NCBI GenBank assembly: GCA_913055135.1
Contig: CAJXJV010000059.1
Span: 1-7,376, forward strand
Direction of reading: 5' to 3'
From: an uncultured Desulfurobacterium sp.
GTDB taxonomy: Bacteria > Aquificota > Aquificia > Desulfurobacteriales > Desulfurobacteriaceae
DNA: 7,376 nt
Shown: piece by piece, positions 6,929-7,376 of the stretch
Numbering within the stretch: position 1 is the stretch's first letter
Layout of the letters: each line of letters opens with the position of its first letter
The notes under the pieces: generated by a model
The model's input: only the letters and a program-made list of their open reading frames with translations
The model's database searches: none
Told to the model about the DNA's origin: nothing
Program-made: the position numbers and the translations under genes

Positions 6929-7376
6929 TCTTCCTCTTTGAGCATTTGAACAAGAAGCTTAAGAGCTTTCTTTGCAGCTTTCCTTCGCCTGTTATTTCTC
7001 CTTGCAACTTCATCTGGATCTTTATCCTCAAAGATAAATTTAAAGACTTCCACCCTATCTCCAACAGAAATTCCAATGTATGTAAGTCCAACCGGCTTTT
7101 CGGGAGTTCCTCCTGTAGGTCCTGCGATTCCAGTAGTTGAAATGGCACATTCTGTGTTCATAAGCTTTTTAACCCCTAAAACCATCTCCCTTGCGGTCTC
7201 TTCACTAACCGCGCCAAACTTTAAGAGTGTTTCCGGGCTGACATTTAAAACCTTCATCTTTATTGAATTGTCGTAGGCAACTACACCACCCATAAAGTAT
7301 TCAGAGCTCCCCGGTACATTCACAATCCTTGCTGCTACAAGTCCTCCAGTGCAGCTTTCAGCAGTTGAAAGCTTTA
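6925..7376 (-). CDS. CinA C-terminal domain / nicotinamide-nucleotide amidase (PncC), 5' end outside the window
   Basis: The family hydrolyses nicotinamide mononucleotide to nicotinate mononucleotide and ammonia, recycling pyridine nucleotides in the cytoplasm. About 150 residues are visible. The frame is open to the window edge beyond the GTG at 7323, and those upstream codons encode the catalytic block AESCTGG (7362-7342), so 7323 is not the start. Other family blocks are GSSEYFMGGVVAYDN, FGAVSEETAREM, TTGIAGPTGGTPEKPVG and a basic C-terminal helix ending in Glu residues; this tail (ARRNNRRRKAAKKAL) is more basic than usual. The stop TGA 6927-6925 overlaps the folK start. Whether this is a stand-alone PncC of about 160 residues or the end of a full CinA of about 410, with the MoCF-like ADP-ribose pyrophosphatase domain, depends on sequence past the edge, so no symbol is given. 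Confidence 0.93.
   Translation of the reverse strand, partial: KLSTAESCTGGLVAARIVNVPGSSEYFMGGVVAYDNSIKMKVLNVSPETLLKFGAVSEETAREMVLGVKKLMNTECAISTTGIAGPTGGTPEKPVGLTYIGISVGDRVEVFKFIFEDKDPDEVARRNNRRRKAAKKALKLLVQMLKEEE

Noticed and set aside
6901..7276. Open frames on the + strand and a second - strand frame opposite or inside folK and the amidase gene
   Set aside because: Shadows of the clearly recognised HPPK and CinA/PncC frames.

Overview
The window looks like chromosomal DNA of a thermophilic, moderately AT-rich bacterium. Arginine is encoded almost entirely by AGA/AGG, the proteins are rich in Lys, Glu, Ile and Val, genes overlap or lie nearly end to end, and GTG starts are common. Together with a bacterial selenocysteine synthase (SelA), this fits Aquificota, perhaps a Desulfurobacteriaceae-like organism. 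That placement is an inference from style and cannot be proven here.

Layout, left to right. (1) The 3' part of selA on the + strand, cut by the window edge. (2) Only 13 bases later, a TonB-dependent outer-membrane receptor gene broken by an in-frame TAG (1864-1866) and a one-base frameshift (between 2064 and 2080). (3) A periplasmic protein of the ABC_sub_bind (PF04392-like) type, overlapping the receptor end by 28 bases. (4) A membrane-anchored GGDEF diguanylate cyclase, overlapping (3) by 13 bases. (5) A gap of about 100 bases, then der (engA), a double-GTPase ribosome assembly factor. (6) On the - strand, converging on der with 7 bases between, folK and, upstream of it, the C-terminal domain of a CinA/PncC amidase running off the right edge; these two overlap by 4 bases.

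Genes (2)-(4) look like one accessory transcription unit: outer-membrane receptor, soluble periplasmic binding protein and inner-membrane c-di-GMP synthase, with no ABC permease or ATPase. My reading is a trans-envelope signalling module in which ligand uptake or sensing controls c-di-GMP synthesis, similar in layout to the known YfiB-YfiR-YfiN (TpbB) systems but with an ABC_sub_bind-like sensor in the middle. This is the most interesting part of the window. The receptor is disrupted while its two partners are intact, so the module may be decaying, may be phase-variable, or the lesions may be sequence errors. The flanking genes (selA, der, folK, cinA/pncC) are ordinary housekeeping genes. No RNA gene, CRISPR array, insertion sequence or convincing terminator was seen. 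No gene-free stretch exceeds about 105 bases.
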